64,000 nt of DNA from Stieleria bergensis (GTDB lineage: Bacteria; Planctomycetota; Planctomycetia; Pirellulales; Pirellulaceae). Numbering within the stretch: position 1 is the stretch's first letter; each line of letters begins with the position of its first letter. Below, one piece after another: positions 60,626 to 64,000 of the stretch. The position numbers and the translations under genes were made by a program. The notes under the pieces were generated by a model that was given only the letters and a program-made list of their open reading frames with translations, was not told the DNA's origin and searched no databases. The DNA lies in the NCBI GenBank assembly GCA_007745635.1, contig CP036272.1:5850816-5914815 (forward strand). The letters run 5' to 3'.

Positions 60626-61980
60626 CTTGCATCCGGCGGACCGTCGTCGTCACTCTTTGGTTCGGCGGGAATCACCGTTCCGTGCGGATCAAGGCCAGTG
60701 GAAGAGGTCTGATCGACCAAGCGATCACGCAAGGCTTGCCCGGTGAAGTGCTCCCACTGTTCGGCCTTGTCGTGAATCTTCGACCGATCCAGTTCCGCCT
60801 GCTCGACCAAGTAACTCTCCCACAAGCGGTGAGAACGAACCAAGGCTTTACCGAGCTTTTCACCCTGTTTGGTCAGTTCAATCTGCTGGCCGCAATCGCG
60901 AATGCAGTCCTGCCTGACCAAGCGGCGCAGCGCCAGAGACATCGGCACCGCCGAGCTAAACAACTCGGTGATCAGGTCACTGCGTTTTGCAATCGCTTCT
61001 CCGTGACGCTCGCCCGCACGATACAAGTAGGCCACGATATCGTCGCGAAGAATCTGTTGCGAAAGCACGAAGCGGCGAATCGATCGCGACACCAAGCCCT
61101 GCTGGGGAGCAAACAACAACGCCAGGACAAACAAACCGCCAAGGGCCACCGACATCATGCCAGCGGTTGAGGTGCTGGGCATCCCAAACGCACGCGGGAT
61201 GGCAAAGGCGCCCACATGCCCCAAAATCGCCCCCGCAGCTCCGATGACGACCGACAGCACGATCATCAGCCCCAATCGATGCGTCAGCAAGAACGCTGCC
61301 GATGGAGGGACCACCAACATCGCCACGACCAAAATGTTGCCAACGCTTTCAAAACAGGCCACCGTCGTCACTGCCACCAAAACCATCAAAGCATAGTGCA
61401 TCCAGGCGGGACGCACCCCTTGCGAATGCGCAAGCGAGGGATCAAAGGAACTGATCTTTAGCTCCTTGTAACACACCAGAACAAAGGCCGCATTGATCAA
61501 TGTCACCACTGACAACACCACCGCTGCTTGTGGCACCTCATAAGCCCCGATGTTGACGGTGAACATCGGTGTCAAATCGATCGCACCATACAAGACGCAA
61601 TCAGCATCCAGATCAACGTGGTCGGCTTGAACGATCATCACCAAGCCGAGCGCAAACAGCGACGTGAAGACGACGCCCATCGCTGCACTCTCTTCCACAC
61701 GGCCAAAGCGACGAATCCATTCGGTGAACATGGCCGTCAACACGCCCACGATCACAGCGCCAACAAACATTGCCAGACTGCTGCGTGAATGACTGATCAG
61801 AAACGCAGCCACCAAGCCCGGCAAGACAGCGTGACTGACGGCATCACCCAGCATCGACATTCGCCGCAGGACTAAAAAATTGCCCAGCAGTGCTGTCGAC
61901 GTCGCACATAACACGCCGACAACCATGATCCAGCCGTCAAATTGCCAATCCCATCCCTGCAACACTGCCAACATCGCCAT
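60622..61980 (-). CDS. Metal ABC transporter permease fused to DtxR/MntR-like domain (second)
   Basis: This 452-aa protein has seven or eight membrane helices at 1-290 of the ABC-3 permease family (MntB/ZnuB/TroC: LRRMSMLGDAVSHAVLPGLV, LVVAMLVVPPSAAFLLT). The C-terminus (about 310-430) matches iron-dependent repressors: a winged helix (VPMSLALRRLVRQDCI ... QIELTKQGEKLGKALV) then HRLWESYLVEQ, HDKAEQWEHFTG and DPHGTVIP. The metal-site Glu in HDEACxxEH is Lys here. It overlaps the upstream permease stop at one base (TGATG) and ends in a shared CTAG with the convergent gene. It probably exports no DNA-binding role: cytoplasmic sensing of the imported metal is the working idea. Confidence 0.9.
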   Translation of the reverse strand: MAMLAVLQGWDWQFDGWIMVVGVLCATSTALLGNFLVLRRMSMLGDAVSHAVLPGLVAAFLISHSRSSLAMFVGAVIVGVLTAMFTEWIRRFGRVEESAAMGVVFTSLFALGLVMIVQADHVDLDADCVLYGAIDLTPMFTVNIGAYEVPQAAVVLSVVTLINAAFVLVCYKELKISSFDPSLAHSQGVRPAWMHYALMVLVAVTTVACFESVGNILVVAMLVVPPSAAFLLTHRLGLMIVLSVVIGAAGAILGHVGAFAIPRAFGMPSTSTAGMMSVALGGLFVLALLFAPQQGLVSRSIRRFVLSQQILRDDIVAYLYRAGERHGEAIAKRSDLITELFSSAVPMSLALRRLVRQDCIRDCGQQIELTKQGEKLGKALVRSHRLWESYLVEQAELDRSKIHDKAEQWEHFTGQALRDRLVDQTSSTGLDPHGTVIPAEPKSDDDGPPDAS

Positions 61981-63311
61981 CAGGTCGACTCCATCGCATG
62001 TGGACTGGAGGGAACGGCAATCCGAATCGGATCGTGATCCAACAACCGCTCAAGTTTCTCAACGACATCGTGTTCCAACACATGCTCGATGTCATCTGCA
62101 TCGCGATCCACGCGAGCGGTCGCAACGTCGGCATAGTGCACCAGGTACAGTTCCCACAAACGGTGTTGACGGGTCAAGCGAGCAGCCTCGGCATAACCGG
62201 CGCTGGTGAGCGCCACTTGATCGGTTTTGTAACGCACTAATTCGACCAACTCAGCGGTCTCAATCTGGCGGCGCAACTGCTTGGAATTCCAGCTTCGTTT
62301 TTGCAGCAGGTCAATCAAGCTCACCCAGTGCCCTGGATTTGCATCTTGAAACTCAGCTTCGCTCAGCTCGTAAATGCCTCTCAAGAGATGCTGTCGAGCA
62401 ATCTTGGCATTCAACTGCCGCCGTCGCCAAAGCCTGGGGAGCACGCCTCGCTGGGTACCAAAGAACATGCTGACTGCAAACAGCAAGGCGCAGGCTAACA
62501 CGATCATTGCTCCTGAGGGCAGATCGGCCATCACCGCGCTCGCTGTCGCCCCCAGCACGCTGCCAACCAGACCGATCGATGCAGAGACCAACGCCAAGCG
62601 GAAAATCGATTCGGTCCAAAACCGGGCCGCTGCGGCGGGAATGACCAACATTGCGACCATCAACACCAAGCCCACAGCTTGCAGGCCCACCATCGTGACC
62701 ATCACGACCAAGACCATCAAAATGGTGTCCAGCAACCAAACACGCAAACCTCGCGAGCCAGCAAAATCCGCGTCAAAACACAGCAGTTTGAGCTCCTTGA
62801 ACAACACCCCGGTGACCAAAATCGAAATCAACGCCGTGATCGCGATCATGATTCCATCGGCCCGCCGCATGGAGGCCGTTTTGCCAAAGATATAGGTCTC
62901 CAGCCCCGCGCTGTGACCGGCGTCCATCTTCTGAGTGATGCCCAGCAAGACCACGCCCAGCCCAAAGAACACACTGAGAACGATCCCCAACGTGGCGTCC
63001 TGCTTTAACTTGGTAAAACGCTGCAAGAACAAAATGCAAGCCACACCCGCCAGGCCACCCATCGTGGCCCCAGCCAATAACAACGGCATCGACTTTCCAT
63101 CACCGCCTGCGGCCACCGCAATCATAAATGCGATCACCAAACCGGGCAGACTCGCGTGCGCTAACGCATCGCCCATCAAGGATCGCTTCCGCAGCAAAGT
63201 GAAACTGCCGACTAAACCGGATGCCGCTCCTAACAGTGCCACCCCCAACAAAACCACTCGCGTGTTGTAGTCTCGCAGTAACAGCACATCCCACAGATCA
63301 GACCAGATCAC
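61980..63311 (-). CDS. Metal ABC transporter permease fused to DtxR/MntR-like domain (first)
   Basis: This 443-aa protein is the sister of the downstream permease: ABC-3 helices (LLRKRSLMGDALAHASLPGLV, LVLMVAMLVIPAAAARF) at 1-290, then a winged-helix/DtxR part (VSLIDLLQKRSWNSKQLRRQI, VALTSAGYAEAARLTRQHRLWELYLVHYAD) and a metal-site-like stretch DADDIEHVLEHDVV, where the usual Glu-x-x-Glu-His reads with Asp. It starts at GTG, overlapping the ATPase stop by four bases (GTGA), so the three genes are coupled. Two different permeases probably form a heterodimer. The substrate is Mn, Zn or Fe. Confidence 0.9.
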   Translation of the reverse strand: MIWSDLWDVLLLRDYNTRVVLLGVALLGAASGLVGSFTLLRKRSLMGDALAHASLPGLVIAFMIAVAAGGDGKSMPLLLAGATMGGLAGVACILFLQRFTKLKQDATLGIVLSVFFGLGVVLLGITQKMDAGHSAGLETYIFGKTASMRRADGIMIAITALISILVTGVLFKELKLLCFDADFAGSRGLRVWLLDTILMVLVVMVTMVGLQAVGLVLMVAMLVIPAAAARFWTESIFRLALVSASIGLVGSVLGATASAVMADLPSGAMIVLACALLFAVSMFFGTQRGVLPRLWRRRQLNAKIARQHLLRGIYELSEAEFQDANPGHWVSLIDLLQKRSWNSKQLRRQIETAELVELVRYKTDQVALTSAGYAEAARLTRQHRLWELYLVHYADVATARVDRDADDIEHVLEHDVVEKLERLLDHDPIRIAVPSSPHAMEST

Positions 63312-64000
63312 AGTGACCGCTCCCGCCGTCGCATCGCTTCGGTGACTTCATCGAGCAATGTGAGACGTCCACCATAGGTTTTCTGAAGGTTCTCGGGAGT
63401 GAACACTTCCTGCACCGGGCCATGCGCCACGACGCGCATGTTCAATAGAACCACATAATCGAAATAGGCAGGCACGGTTTGCAAGTCATGGTGGATCACC
63501 ACGGCGGTTTTCTTGCGTTGCTTGAGCTCGCGCAGAATCTCGACAATGGCCTTTTCAGTCGCCGCGTCAACCGCCGCAAAGGGCTCATCCATCAGATACA
63601 GATCGGCATCTTGCACCAATGCTCGCGCCAAAAAAGTGCGTTGCTGCTGGCCACCGGAGAGCTGGCTGATTTGCCGTTTAGCAAGGTCGGCAATGCCAAC
63701 ATGCTCCAGTGCTTGCATCGCAAGATCACGATGTTTTTGCCGCACCGGACGGCCCCAACCAACTTGGCCGTACAACCCCATGGTCACAACGTCTAACGCA
63801 TCGACGGGAAAATCCCAGTCCACGCTTTCTCGCTGCGGCACATAGCCAACGTTCCGGCGTGATAGATGATAGGGTTTACCGAACACTTCGACGCGTCCGG
63901 AAGCTCGCGGCACCAACTCCATCACCGCCTTGAGCAACGTGCTTTTGCCAGCACCATTGGGGCCGACGATGCCAACCAACGAGCCCGCTGGCAAATCAAA
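63308..64000 (-). CDS. Metal ABC transporter ATPase (5' truncated)
   Basis: The frame runs off the right edge, so the N-terminus is missing; the TTG at 63994 is not the start. Visible: Walker A GPNGAGKST, GYVPQRESVDWDFPV (a Q-loop typical of MntA/ZnuC-type ATPases), the signature SGGQQQR, Walker B LYLMDEP and the H-loop VIHHD. It powers the two permeases downstream, which overlap it in turn. A substrate-binding protein gene would be expected upstream, outside the window. Confidence 0.95.
   Translation of the reverse strand, partial: FDLPAGSLVGIVGPNGAGKSTLLKAVMELVPRASGRVEVFGKPYHLSRRNVGYVPQRESVDWDFPVDALDVVTMGLYGQVGWGRPVRQKHRDLAMQALEHVGIADLAKRQISQLSGGQQQRTFLARALVQDADLYLMDEPFAAVDAATEKAIVEILRELKQRKKTAVVIHHDLQTVPAYFDYVVLLNMRVVAHGPVQEVFTPENLQKTYGGRLTLLDEVTEAMRRRERSL

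Overview
The window looks like chromosomal DNA of a planctomycete, probably a Pirellulaceae/Rhodopirellula-type bacterium. The evidence is the gene content: a PVC-type haem-binding CxxCH protein, a DUF1080-sulfatase fusion, an LEPR-XLL subtilase, an H-X9-DG (DUF1559-like) protein, DUF4159 and DUF1569 proteins, a YHYH protein, a fused AroD-AroE enzyme and many secreted beta-propellers. Shine-Dalgarno sequences are patchy, so many starts were chosen from domain or signal-peptide position. I see no rRNA, tRNA, transposase, phage gene or CRISPR array. The window is gene dense, and two genes run off its ends (the TPR protein on the left, the metal ABC ATPase on the right).

Layout. 1-9.5 kb: end of a large TPR/beta protein, trpE on the minus strand, the mcsA-mcsB arginine-kinase pair, and a 1297-aa SGNH/propeller/blue-copper/cytochrome c protein. 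9.8-16.4 kb: Tat-type NHL propeller, xylose-isomerase-like TIM barrel, DUF885 metallopeptidase, YHYH protein and a zinc alcohol dehydrogenase. 16.9-24.0 kb: membrane-anchored coiled-coil protein overlapping a 67-aa membrane protein, flippase-like membrane protein, 776-aa coiled-coil protein, orphan cytochrome oxidase subunit III and an acetyltransferase. 24.1-27.1 kb: tight operon TPR - recO - BamD-like - LptE-like. 27.3-37.3 kb: DUF1080-sulfatase, FAH-family enzyme, a DUF1569 gene with a probable frameshift, a pseudopilin-like H-X9-DG protein, moxR-DUF58 (minus), and divergently a terpene-cyclase-toroid/twin-DUF4159 protein. 37.3-44.3 kb: orphan iron-type binding lipoprotein, DUF1570-like peptidase, LEPR subtilase, SprT-like protein and M42 aminopeptidase.

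44.3-45.4 kb is a 1-kb gene-free stretch with four successive hairpins, ahead of a helix-turn-helix/receiver protein. 46-53.8 kb: moaC, polyprenyl diphosphate synthase, atypical GT2, hisI, PQQ-like propeller, aroDE and an ArgA-like GNAT. 53.9-60.6 kb: a surface/lipoprotein cluster including two clear paralogues and a DUF11 lipoprotein that share a GDLP tetrapeptide. 60.6-64 kb: a Mn/Zn/Fe ABC transporter whose two permeases each end in a DtxR/MntR-like domain.

Most interesting points: the permease-DtxR fusions, the GDLP lipoprotein family, the structured leader at 44.9-45.2 kb, the TTT-TGA +1 frameshift site in the DUF1569 gene, the mcsAB pair without ctsR/clpC, and tandem duplications that span stop codons at two loci.
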